A DNA stretch of 21,320 nt from a virus. Made by a program: the position numbers and the translations under genes. A model generated the notes under the pieces. It ran no database searches. It was not told the DNA's origin and saw only the letters and a list, made by a program, of their open reading frames with translations. Below, one piece after another: positions 5,884-12,536 of this stretch. Position 1 is the first letter of the stretch. Every line of letters begins with the position of its first letter. Location of the stretch: positions 1-21,320 of the IMG/VR virus record IMGVR_UViG_3300028571_000146. The stretch is one strand, 5' to 3'.

Positions 5884-7773
5884 ATGGATTATCCATTTTT
5901 AGATGTAGAGAGTTTTCAAGAACTTTCCGATCTAAATAAAGCAACTAAATACAAAGCGGAAATCAAACGCCAAAGAGTTGAAAGGTTTGCTCAATTCTTT
6001 GGCAGAGTTAATTCGGCACTCACACTACGCAAGGTAGAAGTTAAAGTTGAACACGCAGATATAAACGCACCTGCGTGGTCAGGTGCTAGTCATGTTGTAT
6101 TCAATTCACGACTACTTGGTAATTTAGATACCGCAAAAGAAATTGCTGGCTTGCGTGGATTAGATTTACACGAAGTTAGCCATATTCTTTACACACCGAG
6201 AGAAGGTTCGGAGATATTTGAGTGGTGTAGAGAAAATGATTATCTATTTGCCTATAATGCGTTAGACGATCAACGCATTGAAACTTTATTTACAACTCGT
6301 TATCCGTCAACAATAAACTGGTTCACTTCAACAATACTTATTCATTTTGTTGATGATCCAAAAGCGTTTGAAACTTCTTACGGACTATTGCGTGGTCGTC
6401 AATATCTGCCAACAGAACTATTGGCACGATCACGCAACGCATATAAATATCAAGATCACCTTGACGAAATATGCGACATAGTTGACCAGTATCGTTTATT
6501 AACTTTTCCTAACGATACTGAGATCGCAAAAGATTTAATCAAACGCTTTCACGATTTAATGCCAACACAAGAAGTTCCTAATCAAGAAAACTTGGCAAAC
6601 TGGGAACTAGATTTACTTGGTAAAGATAAGTCAGGCAAAAAAATTGTGGTAGCAATTAAATCTCCTTTTGGTCATGGAGAAAGACCACACGAAGGTATAG
6701 AAAGTTCTGCCACTTCACGACCAGTTCCACCAATTCAACAAAAGCGTGATGTTGCTAGGGCTAAATCAATACCACTTAAAGATGATGTTAAATTAGCAGA
6801 ACAATTAAAATCACAACCAGTAATAGAACTTGATTTAACTAATCAAGATAAATCTGCTGATGAAAGTAAGTCTGCTGGTAATAACAAACCTGATGATCTA
6901 TCTGCTATAAAAAATATGTTAGAAAACATATTAGATAATCAACAGATCGCTAATGAGATTAACGACATTATTAGACAAATTGGTGGCTTACCTTCTCTTG
7001 CCACTAACAACTCTAAAGAACCAATTAAATCTCGTTATGAAAATCAATTACCTTGCGCTAAAACTTTTCAGGCTTCATTATCTTTTAGTAGAGAACTGGA
7101 AAGATTAAAAGCAACCTTTGACCCTGCTTGGGAAACTTATCAAGCACAAGGTCGCTTACAAGCGCACAGATATATTCGTGGTGATGATTTAACTACGATC
7201 TTTGATAAGTGGGAACAAGGTAAAGATGAAGCCACAGAAATAGAGTGTGTAATTCTTTTAGATAACTCAGGTTCTATGGGTGGTCATAAAGCACACTCGG
7301 CTTATCGTGCCATGTATGCCATTAAAAAAGCGTTAGATCGTATTAACGCAAACACCACAGTAATTACTTTTAATTCAATTACGAACATTTTGTATCGTGT
7401 TGATGAAAAAGCAACAAATGTAATTCGTAATGCTGGTGCGAGTGGTGGAACTTGCCCAACAGAAGCCATTACATACGCAACTAAAATACTTGCTGAAACT
7501 GAAAAGCCAGTTCGTATTTTCTTTGTAATTACTGACGGAGAGTGGGAAGCCACTTGGGTAAATGAAAACAACGAAGCAATTAAAAAACTGGGTAATGCTG
7601 GTGTGTTAACTGCTTTTGCTTATATCGCTGATAATGCTGAACAGATATATCTTGATAAAGATAAATCTCATTATTGCGAAATTAGTGCGGTTGTTAATGA
7701 CCCACTTAATTTAATTAACATGGCGAGATCAATAGTTAAGTATGCTATTAAACGCAGGTTAGTTAATAACTAA
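5884..7773 (+). CDS. VWA-domain protein with HExxH metallopeptidase-like motif
   Basis: A 629-residue partner of the preceding AAA+ ATPase. The N-terminal half has a zincin-like motif H96-E-V-S-H100 in LDLHEVSHILYT, followed by NALDDQRIETLF (125-136), whose acidic residues may complete the metal site. Residues about 290-390 are polar and probably a linker. The C-terminal VWA domain has a complete MIDAS: DNSGS (460-464), Thr523 in GGT, and Asp551 in ITDGE. This arrangement resembles CobT-like and DUF2201-type proteins (a putative metallopeptidase plus a VWA-like domain) that work with MoxR ATPases. The metal-ion-dependent VWA would bind a target and the ATPase would act on it. Whether the HExxH cleaves anything is not shown. 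AGGAA precedes the ATG. Confidence 0.88.
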   Translation: MDYPFLDVESFQELSDLNKATKYKAEIKRQRVERFAQFFGRVNSALTLRKVEVKVEHADINAPAWSGASHVVFNSRLLGNLDTAKEIAGLRGLDLHEVSHILYTPREGSEIFEWCRENDYLFAYNALDDQRIETLFTTRYPSTINWFTSTILIHFVDDPKAFETSYGLLRGRQYLPTELLARSRNAYKYQDHLDEICDIVDQYRLLTFPNDTEIAKDLIKRFHDLMPTQEVPNQENLANWELDLLGKDKSGKKIVVAIKSPFGHGERPHEGIESSATSRPVPPIQQKRDVARAKSIPLKDDVKLAEQLKSQPVIELDLTNQDKSADESKSAGNNKPDDLSAIKNMLENILDNQQIANEINDIIRQIGGLPSLATNNSKEPIKSRYENQLPCAKTFQASLSFSRELERLKATFDPAWETYQAQGRLQAHRYIRGDDLTTIFDKWEQGKDEATEIECVILLDNSGSMGGHKAHSAYRAMYAIKKALDRINANTTVITFNSITNILYRVDEKATNVIRNAGASGGTCPTEAITYATKILAETEKPVRIFFVITDGEWEATWVNENNEAIKKLGNAGVLTAFAYIADNAEQIYLDKDKSHYCEISAVVNDPLNLINMARSIVKYAIKRRLVNN

Positions 7774-7788
7774 TAAACAACTAAATGT

Positions 7789-7820
7789 GGTGGAACATGG
7801 TCGGGGGGCTATGTTCCACC
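7789..7820 (+). other. 10-bp perfect stem-loop between operon genes
   Basis: GGTGGAACAT and ATGTTCCACC pair perfectly across a 12-nt G-rich loop. It is followed by CTTCTACT and then an AAGGAG site for the next gene. It is not a classic terminator (no T-run). It may protect the mRNA 3' end or separate expression of the ATPase/VWA pair from downstream genes. Confidence 0.5.
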
Positions 7821-7846
7821 CTTCTACTAATAAGGAGAATAAATAA

Positions 7847-8467
7847 ATGAAATCCGCAGAGTTAAATATAGGAACTAACTACGCAGTAATTCCAGCATGG
7901 GATTACTCATCAAGCGATAAGAAAAATCCTGATCGTGTTCAAAGAAACCATGTTGCGAAAGCAACTCTTGTATCTAGTTCTAAATACGAATACAAAGTGT
8001 ATAGATCAGATAAACAAGACGACCCTGCTTTTGCGCCAGCAAATAAGGGTTCAAGAAATGTTGGTTATTTAGTTTGTTCAGATGATTACAAAGCAAATGG
8101 ACAAGCACAGACAACTATTTTTTGGTTGGCTAGACCACAAGATATTGTTGCTGAATATAAAACTCTTGAACCAAAGTGGGCTGAGAGAGAACGACAAGAA
8201 CTCTTGGAACAACAAAAACATGAAGCAGAAAGAAAGGAACAAGAACGCAAACTTAAAGAAGCAAGGGAATATCACGAAAGAGTGTCTGCTTCTTTACTGA
8301 CTTCTTTACAAACCATTATTGGTGATCGTGTAAAGAACATTACAGTTGACCAACGCAACCGCAGAGTTGGCGATCAATATATTGAAACCTCAGAGATGAA
8401 CATAGACTTCAAAACTATGAGCATATTGGTTGAAAAAATCCTTGAAGCAAGAGATATGGTAGGTTAA
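7847..8467 (+). CDS. Hypothetical protein with coiled-coil segment
   Basis: A 206-residue soluble protein. The N-terminal part (1-105) is mixed alpha/beta with several aromatic residues (VIPAWDYSSS, TIFWLARPQDI). Residues about 110-145 are almost only Glu, Lys, Arg, Gln and Leu, a strong coiled coil. A short C-terminal domain follows. A good AAGGAG lies 9 nt before the ATG, and the stop shares its last base with the next ATG. The co-operonic position after the ATPase/VWA pair suggests but does not prove a link. No family recognised. Confidence 0.75.
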   Translation: MKSAELNIGTNYAVIPAWDYSSSDKKNPDRVQRNHVAKATLVSSSKYEYKVYRSDKQDDPAFAPANKGSRNVGYLVCSDDYKANGQAQTTIFWLARPQDIVAEYKTLEPKWAERERQELLEQQKHEAERKEQERKLKEAREYHERVSASLLTSLQTIIGDRVKNITVDQRNRRVGDQYIETSEMNIDFKTMSILVEKILEARDMVG

Positions 8468-9186
8468 TGACTACACAAACTAAAGATAGTTTTTATCTTG
8501 AACGATTAAAAACTAAGTTCAATACTGGTGAAGCCTATTGGAGTGTTGGAGATACCAGCACTTCAATTTGGCAACCACACACTCGTAATAAGTTTGATGT
8601 TTTAACTCAAACAAAGTTAGTTAATTTAACTTTTGATGAGCAAACTTATAAAGGTTTTCAGTTAATACTAATTGGATTTCATTATGAGTTCAGGACAGTT
8701 TTGGACTTAAATGGAAACACAACCGATATTTATTTGGCTGATAGTGATATTGGCGGATACATGAGTGATGTTAAATCGTTTGTTTTTTACGAAAGTATGG
8801 CTTACGAAATTGGTGGTGTTGGCGATAATAACCAAGAGTTAAATTGGTTAGGTCAAGTTGCCACACTTTATATGTATGGCGGTGATACTGACCCAAATAA
8901 AACAATTAAAAAGTGCCAAAAGAGATTAGATTTACTTTCACAAATCGTGAGTGTGAGAGATGAACTAATTTCTATATCTACTGAAAGGGCTGGTTCATAC
9001 GATACAAAAAATCCTTACAACACTAATGTAGGTGATCTAGTATTTATTCAAGCGCATGGTCGTTTGCGTAAAGGCAAAATTGTATCTACAACTGGTAGCC
9101 GATTTATTGTTGGCTATACAACTCCTTCAAACTCTACTGATCTAAAGTATAAAACTCTTAGATTAAATGAGTTGTGGGTTGTATGA
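8467..9186 (+). CDS. Hypothetical protein with KOW/SH3-like C-terminus
   Basis: A 239-residue soluble protein, rich in Tyr, Thr and Asn. The last 50 residues (GDLVFIQAHGRLRKGKIVST and onward) have the alternating strand/turn pattern of a KOW or SH3-like barrel, which often binds nucleic acid or ribosomes. This is a pattern impression, not a firm assignment. Its start overlaps the stop of the preceding gene (TAATG), and its stop overlaps the start of the HNH gene (ATGA). Function unknown. Confidence 0.72.
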   Translation: MTTQTKDSFYLERLKTKFNTGEAYWSVGDTSTSIWQPHTRNKFDVLTQTKLVNLTFDEQTYKGFQLILIGFHYEFRTVLDLNGNTTDIYLADSDIGGYMSDVKSFVFYESMAYEIGGVGDNNQELNWLGQVATLYMYGGDTDPNKTIKKCQKRLDLLSQIVSVRDELISISTERAGSYDTKNPYNTNVGDLVFIQAHGRLRKGKIVSTTGSRFIVGYTTPSNSTDLKYKTLRLNELWVV

Positions 9187-9773
9187 AATCAAAACGAACT
9201 AAAGTGTGTATAGGTTGTTTTACTGCTTTGCCACTTAATCGTTTTAATAAACATATAGACGGAAAATACAAAGTTAGGGCAAGGTGTAAATCATGCTTTG
9301 CCCTAATGCGTAAGGGTTCGCCACAACGCAAGGCAGATAAAATAAAACTACTCGCTAATGGTAAAAGGCGGTGTAGTTATTGTCGCAAGATCAAGCCCTT
9401 ATCTCGTTTTCAACCAAAGGTTCACGCAAGCGGTAATAAGGGCTATGAAGGGGCGTGTAAGCCTTGTGTGTCTATTAGACAGGCAAATCAACACCGAAAC
9501 AACCACAAGGCAGTAAGAGAGTTTGTATTTAATTACTTATTACAAAACCCTTGTGTTAATTGCGGTGAAACTAATGTATTGGCTTTGGAGTTTGACCACT
9601 TACATAGTAAAAAGTTTAATATCGGAACGGCTATTGGTAATAACAAACTTTCTAAATCAATTAAACATGAGATTAAAAAGTGCGTTGTTAGATGTTCCAG
9701 TTGCCACCGCATTAAAACTCATCAGGAACAAAATAGTTGGAGATACCGATTAGTTATGGAAAGGAGTAAATAA
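9183..9773 (+). CDS. HNH endonuclease with two N-terminal zinc knuckle repeats
   Basis: A 196-residue protein. Two similar zinc-binding units come first: C9-x2-C12 ... C35-x2-C38 and C64-x2-C67 ... C92-x2-C95, both with a (P)L-x-RF pattern between the knuckles. The HNH nuclease core follows: C124-x2-C127, D138-H139 and C171-x2-C174-H175. The zinc units probably help DNA recognition. An upstream in-frame TTG (9174) exists, but the ATG at 9183 overlaps the preceding stop and is preferred. It may be a homing-type nuclease. It differs from the HNH protein at 844-1212, which lacks the repeats. Confidence 0.9.
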   Translation: MKSKRTKVCIGCFTALPLNRFNKHIDGKYKVRARCKSCFALMRKGSPQRKADKIKLLANGKRRCSYCRKIKPLSRFQPKVHASGNKGYEGACKPCVSIRQANQHRNNHKAVREFVFNYLLQNPCVNCGETNVLALEFDHLHSKKFNIGTAIGNNKLSKSIKHEIKKCVVRCSSCHRIKTHQEQNSWRYRLVMERSK

Positions 9774-9931
9774 TGAAATCAAAAACTTATTACAAAGTTA
9801 GAACTGCCGTTCGCATTATCTTTTGGAGTGCGTTAGTAGTTGGAGTTTATTATTTAGCAACTCACATAAATTGGGTTGGAGATCATTACTGCTTTGGCAA
9901 TATGGATAAATGTTATTTAGGGGGTGAGTAA
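9773..9931 (+). CDS. Small single-TM protein with two cysteines
   Basis: A 52-residue protein. A basic N-terminus (MKSKTYYKVRTAVR) is followed by one hydrophobic segment at about 13-30, then a short polar tail with C40 and C47, which could be outside the cell and could form a disulfide. Start: ATG with AAGGAG 7 nt upstream, overlapping the stop of the HNH gene by one base. Function unknown. Confidence 0.72.
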   Translation: MKSKTYYKVRTAVRIIFWSALVVGVYYLATHINWVGDHYCFGNMDKCYLGGE

Positions 9932-10105
9932 ATGGGGTATGTAGAAATTGTAAGGCGAGTATCTAGTAATGAACTAGATATATGCGATCAATGTAATCAA
10001 CAAGGCGTTAAAGAAAACGGCAAAATGATTACAGACAATTACTCTCAGGATATTTTGTGGTTCTGCTATAACTGCGTAGAAGCACAAAAAAGATCACTCT
10101 CTTAA
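9932..10105 (+). CDS. Zinc-ribbon microprotein
   Basis: A 57-residue protein with two knuckles, C18-x2-C21 (ICDQCNQQG) and C45-x2-C48 (FCYNCVEAQKR). The loop of 23 residues between them is typical of a zinc ribbon. It starts directly after the TAA of the TM gene, with GGGGGTGAG upstream as ribosome-binding site. A structured RNA region follows. Target unknown. Confidence 0.8.
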   Translation: MGYVEIVRRVSSNELDICDQCNQQGVKENGKMITDNYSQDILWFCYNCVEAQKRSLS

Positions 10106-10117
10106 TTAAATAAACTT

Positions 10118-10254
10118 GTTGGATAGGCGTTAACACAAGACTTGTCGGGTTCGTTTTCATACCCACTCCTTTCACTTGTGAAGGGCGGTCAAGACTTTTA
10201 TTATCCTTAAATTGCTTTGGATAATAAGACGAGCCGTATCTGCGCCTATTCAAC
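10118..10254 (+). ncRNA. Candidate structured RNA with 12-bp closing stem
   Basis: Bases 118-129 and 243-254 of this kilobase (10118-10129, 10243-10254) form a closing stem of 12 pairs with one G-U. Inside are three further helices: GGGT/ACCC (10147-10150, 10161-10164), an 8-pair hairpin starting CCTTTCAC (10168-10185), and an 11-pair hairpin (10196-10206 with 10219-10229). A GGC/GCC pair (10184-10186, 10233-10235) can extend the last, although it competes with the second hairpin. There is no plausible plus-strand reading frame. It is not a tRNA: wrong length and no T-arm. It sits between a zinc-ribbon gene and an HTH gene inside the rightward operon, so it could be an independent ncRNA or a cis-acting leader. 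Confidence 0.55.
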
Positions 10255-10278
10255 TCCCTAATAGAACTGGATTATTAA

Positions 10279-10443
10279 ATGGAAAATAAAACAATACAAA
10301 TACTTCACCAAAGATTTAACTATCAAAAATCTATATCAGAAGTTGCTCGTATGTTTGGAATATCACGAATACAAGTTAGAAAAATAGAGTTAGAACATGG
10401 AACTAAATACTTACTTCAATTTGGAAAAAAGGAGAACTACTAA
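10279..10443 (+). CDS. Small HTH DNA-binding protein
   Basis: A 54-residue protein. Residues about 18-40 form a helix-turn-helix (SISEVARMFGISRIQVRKIE) like that of sigma-region-4 or small regulator families: hydrophobic positions and the turn Gly (FGIS) fit. It is too short to carry a separate effector domain, so it would act as a minimal DNA-binding protein. It lies 24 nt after the structured RNA and has a weak ribosome-binding site, so the RNA may control it. Its stop overlaps the next start. Confidence 0.75.
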   Translation: MENKTIQILHQRFNYQKSISEVARMFGISRIQVRKIELEHGTKYLLQFGKKENY

Positions 10444-10640
10444 TGGCTGATGATCTATTAGATGAAAGTTTGTTTGATGAAACTTTTAATAGCGACCCAC
10501 AATGTAATTGTGAGTGCGGTTGTGAAGTTCCAGTATTAGGACAATGTGTTAGTTGTTCGTCTGATGACGGACACCAAAACAATAATGGGTTGCCAAAATA
10601 TGACCAACTTAATGAACTTGTATTAGGAGATAATCAATGA
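10443..10640 (+). CDS. Acidic Cys-rich microprotein
   Basis: A 65-residue acidic protein. The N-terminus is Asp/Glu-rich, then a cysteine cluster QCNCECGCEVPVLGQCVSC (six Cys, residues about 21-38), then a polar tail. This is a likely zinc- or metal-binding knuckle. AAGGAG lies before the ATG, which overlaps the preceding stop. The stop overlaps the start of the next gene. Similar short Cys-rich products are common in actinobacteriophage genomes, but I cannot name a function. Confidence 0.75.
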   Translation: MADDLLDESLFDETFNSDPQCNCECGCEVPVLGQCVSCSSDDGHQNNNGLPKYDQLNELVLGDNQ

Positions 10641-10933
10641 ACCAAGAACAACAGGACTTAGTTAAATCAATTAACTTTGCCACCGAGTTTATTAAGATCG
10701 TTCGTGGATTTCAGGTTGACCAAGAACGCAAAGATAGTTTGCCCCAAGAAATTAAAGAATATCTAGCCAACGAACACTTGAATAAGTTAATTTCAGATCA
10801 AAGGTTAGAACCTGAAATGTTAGTTTGGGGTTTATTACACATGATAGAGATTTTATTAAGAGTTAATGATTTACAACCTACTGACTTAATTGATCTCATG
10901 GAACAGTTTATTAAAAAAATAGAGAGTGAGTAA
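10637..10933 (+). CDS. Hypothetical helical protein
   Basis: A 98-residue, acidic, all-helical predicted protein with a leucine-rich second half (MLVWGLLHMIEILLRVNDLQ) that could be a dimer interface; it is too polar around it for a clear TM segment. The ATG overlaps the previous stop (ATGA). The WhiB gene follows after 2 nt. Not recognised. Confidence 0.7.
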   Translation: MNQEQQDLVKSINFATEFIKIVRGFQVDQERKDSLPQEIKEYLANEHLNKLISDQRLEPEMLVWGLLHMIEILLRVNDLQPTDLIDLMEQFIKKIESE

Positions 10934-10935
10934 TA

Positions 10936-11271
10936 ATGACTAAAACTAAAAGCCAAGTATCTTTTACTAAGGCGAGAAAAACAACTAAACCAATAGAACT
11001 AACTATGCCTACACCAAGAGATATAGACAATACTCCATGCCAAACAGTTGACCCTGAAATCTTTTTTCCTGACCCAACTGATACGGCTGGCATTACAAAA
11101 GCCAAAACTCTTTGTGGTAATTGCGATCAAGAAATAAAACAAAAGTGTTTATCTTTTGCTTTAACTAATAAAGTTCACTACGGAGTTTGGGGTGGACTTA
11201 CAGAAGTTGAACGCCAAAGTTTGCTTCGCAAACAATACAGAAGTGGTATTACTAATGTATTTACAAATTAA
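10936..11271 (+). CDS. WhiB-family transcriptional regulator
   Basis: A 111-residue WhiB-like (Wbl) protein, a family confined to actinobacteria and their phages that binds a [4Fe-4S] cluster and works with the housekeeping sigma factor. The cluster cysteines are C35, C60, C63 and C71, and the conserved turn GVWGGLTEVER (83-93) follows. The spacing C63-x7-C71 is two residues longer than the usual C-x5-C. The N-terminal 30 residues are basic and probably unstructured. The basic C-terminal stretch after the GVWGG turn (RQSLLRKQYR) would contact DNA. Phage WhiB proteins can repress host whiB genes or control phage genes; which is the case here is unknown. It sits within the rightward operon. Confidence 0.93.
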   Translation: MTKTKSQVSFTKARKTTKPIELTMPTPRDIDNTPCQTVDPEIFFPDPTDTAGITKAKTLCGNCDQEIKQKCLSFALTNKVHYGVWGGLTEVERQSLLRKQYRSGITNVFTN

Positions 11272-11319
11272 ATGGGGGAATAAACCTAATGAAACTAACG
11301 AGAAAGTTAATAAAAAAAC

Positions 11320-11502
11320 ATGAGCGAGTGGCTAACAAATACAGATATAGCAGAATTAACAGGGCTAAAAATAGAAACTCTACACACCTATCTAAATCGC
11401 AACACCCTTCCAACTCCCGACAATTACATAGGGAGAACGCCAGTTTGGAAATCAAATACGATCAAACAATGGATTAAAGACCGAGAACAGGAGATTAACT
11501 AA
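11320..11502 (+). CDS. Excisionase-like / MerR-type HTH protein
   Basis: A 60-residue protein with the winged HTH of the excisionase/AlpA type: WLTNTDIAELTGLKIETLHT, then a proline wing (NTLPTPDNYIGRTPVWKS) and the closing helix IKQWIKDR. It is likely to bind DNA as an excisionase (directing integrase to excision) or as a small regulator. The integrase lies 1 kb downstream, beyond a terminator. An overlapping frame from 11289 has a better ribosome-binding site, and its translation may couple to this start; the HTH frame is the one with protein character. The stop shares two bases with the next ATG. Confidence 0.82.
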   Translation: MSEWLTNTDIAELTGLKIETLHTYLNRNTLPTPDNYIGRTPVWKSNTIKQWIKDREQEIN

Positions 11503-11651
11503 TGGCAACAATGAATATCTATATTGAGTTAAATGATGAGCATGAAGGCGACAATGCGCCAGCGTTTGCTCACGATTTAATGAAATATACCTTTGATGAG
11601 TTAATAATTAAAGATCAAATTAAAAACTACGAGTGGGAGATAATAGAGTGA
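11502..11651 (+). CDS. Small acidic hypothetical protein
   Basis: A 49-residue acidic protein (MATMNIYIELNDEHEGDNAP). Its ATG overlaps the preceding stop and follows a GGAG site. The junction GGAGATTAACTAATGG is repeated before the gene at 11809. Its stop overlaps the GTG of the next gene. Not recognised. Confidence 0.65.
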   Translation: MATMNIYIELNDEHEGDNAPAFAHDLMKYTFDELIIKDQIKNYEWEIIE

Positions 11652-11809
11652 ATAAAGATCAAGCAATTACCGAAATGTTAAATCTACGCCAGTTGTGGGA
11701 ACTAGAACAAAATAGTTCAACAGCAGACGGAAACTCAGATTACGCAACCTATACAGGTGCTATAAATGCGATCAATGTTGCTATTAAAATTGTAAAGGAG
11801 ATTAACTAA
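11648..11809 (+). CDS. Small helical hypothetical protein, GTG start
   Basis: A 53-residue predicted helical protein. The start is GTG overlapping the previous stop (GTGA), with GGGAG 8 nt upstream. It ends with the same GGAGATTAACTAATGG junction, where the stop shares one base with the next ATG. Not recognised. Confidence 0.65.
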   Translation: MNKDQAITEMLNLRQLWELEQNSSTADGNSDYATYTGAINAINVAIKIVKEIN

Positions 11810-12345
11810 TGGGATTAGACATGTATTTATATGCGGAAAAGTATATTGGTAGTTCTACTGATGAAACTGGCTCGTGTAATAAAATTAAAAATCTTGCTGG
11901 ATTAAAAGATTTACCTGCTCCCAGTTTTTCCAGTGTATTAGTTAAATCAATGGTTGGTTATTGGCGAAAAGCCAATGCTATTCATGGCTGGATAATTGAT
12001 CGGTGTGGCAAGGGCGTTGATGAGTGCCAACCAATTTATTTAAGTGATGATGATTTATTAAATCTAAAAAACGATAGTATTAAGGCTTTGGCAAATCCTG
12101 ATCGTGAATATCAAATCACAAATAATAAAGTTTTTTATCAATTATGTGATTACTTAAATACTTTAGAAAAACCAATTACAGTTGATAATTATGAAAATCC
12201 ACTTAAACCAGTTGAAGGATTTTTCTTTGGTGGTGATGAATTAAGCGATTATTATTATGAACAACTGGAATACACTATTGATTTAATCAGTTCTCTATTA
12301 GAAAACGATCAAGAGTTGGGATTTATTTATCAAGCCAGTTGGTAG
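11809..12345 (+). CDS. Conserved phage protein (MGLDMYL family)
   Basis: A 178-residue soluble protein. The signature features are the N-terminus MGLDMYLYAEKY, a central VGYWRKANAIHGW, and GFFFGGDELSDYYYEQLEYT near the C-terminus. I recognise this as a phage protein type seen in many unrelated phages and of unknown function (memory of the family, not a search). Aromatic and charged residues dominate and there is no TM segment. It is the last gene of the rightward operon; repeats and an intrinsic terminator follow. Confidence 0.82.
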   Translation: MGLDMYLYAEKYIGSSTDETGSCNKIKNLAGLKDLPAPSFSSVLVKSMVGYWRKANAIHGWIIDRCGKGVDECQPIYLSDDDLLNLKNDSIKALANPDREYQITNNKVFYQLCDYLNTLEKPITVDNYENPLKPVEGFFFGGDELSDYYYEQLEYTIDLISSLLENDQELGFIYQASW

Positions 12346-12346
12346 G

Positions 12347-12430
12347 AACTAACTTTAGTTTTCTCCAGACAAGTTAGTTAGTTAGTTAATTAAGCGTGAA
12401 CTAACTTTGGGGAATTAAATAAAGTTAGTT
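12347..12430. repeat. Two AACTAACTT/AAGTTAGTT inverted pairs
   Basis: Pair 1 is AACTAACTT (12347-12355) with AAGTTAGTT (12371-12379), the latter running on as a TTAG tetranucleotide repeat to 12387. Pair 2 is AACTAACTTT (12399-12408) with AAAGTTAGTT (12421-12430). A 15-bp stretch around the third arm (12393-12407) recurs inside the integrase gene at 12805-12819. These could be integrase arm-type sites or part of attP (inference). Confidence 0.6.
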
Positions 12431-12439
12431 GATCTTAAA

Positions 12440-12476
12440 TTGCCCTTAGTCCAAATTGGATTAGGGGTAATTTTTT
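12440..12476 (+). terminator. Intrinsic terminator of the rightward operon
   Basis: A 13-pair stem (12440-12452 with 12458-12470, three G-U pairs, 5-nt loop) is followed immediately by TTTTTT. It lies 95 nt after the last gene of the operon. The final T residues overlap the -35 hexamer of the integrase promoter. Confidence 0.85.
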
Positions 12477-12503
12477 GACCTAAAACCTACTGGTGAGTAT
12501 ACT
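12475..12503 (+). promoter_or_regulatory. int: Integrase promoter, sigma-70 type
   Basis: TTGACC (12475-12480) and TATACT (12498-12503) are separated by exactly 17 bp, a near-consensus housekeeping promoter. It is 34 nt upstream of the integrase ATG. The -10 lies inside a palindromic operator, so the promoter should be strongly repressible. Confidence 0.85.
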
Positions 12504-12528
12504 CGCCAGTAATATACTGACCAGTAGG
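12488..12528. promoter_or_regulatory. Palindromic operator over the integrase -10
   Basis: A 24-bp palindrome (12488-12511), TACTGG...CCAGTA with one mismatched pair, is centred on the -10 hexamer. A third half-site, CCAGTAGG (12521-12528), is the complement of CCTACTGG at 12486-12493, so two overlapping dimer sites are possible. A repressor bound here would block RNA polymerase. The binder could be the integrase, the HTH proteins at 10279 or 11320, or a repressor outside the window. Confidence 0.75.
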
Positions 12529-12536
12529 GGGAACTA

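Noticed and set aside
8078-8300. Two open frames inside the coiled-coil gene
   Set aside because: Both arise from the Lys/Glu-rich repeat codons of the 7847-8467 gene.
10029-10253. Minus-strand open frame across the structured RNA
   Set aside because: It overlaps a zinc-ribbon gene, runs against the operon, has no start signal, and its composition follows the hairpins.
10118-10254. tRNA or tmRNA gene
   Set aside because: No CCA-end/T-arm arrangement, wrong length for tRNA, and no tag-peptide frame as in tmRNA.
11289-11477. Alternative 62-codon frame before and over the excisionase-like gene
   Set aside because: Its ribosome-binding site is good, but the protein looks like an out-of-frame translation, while the overlapping frame encodes a clear HTH. 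A short coupled leader remains possible.
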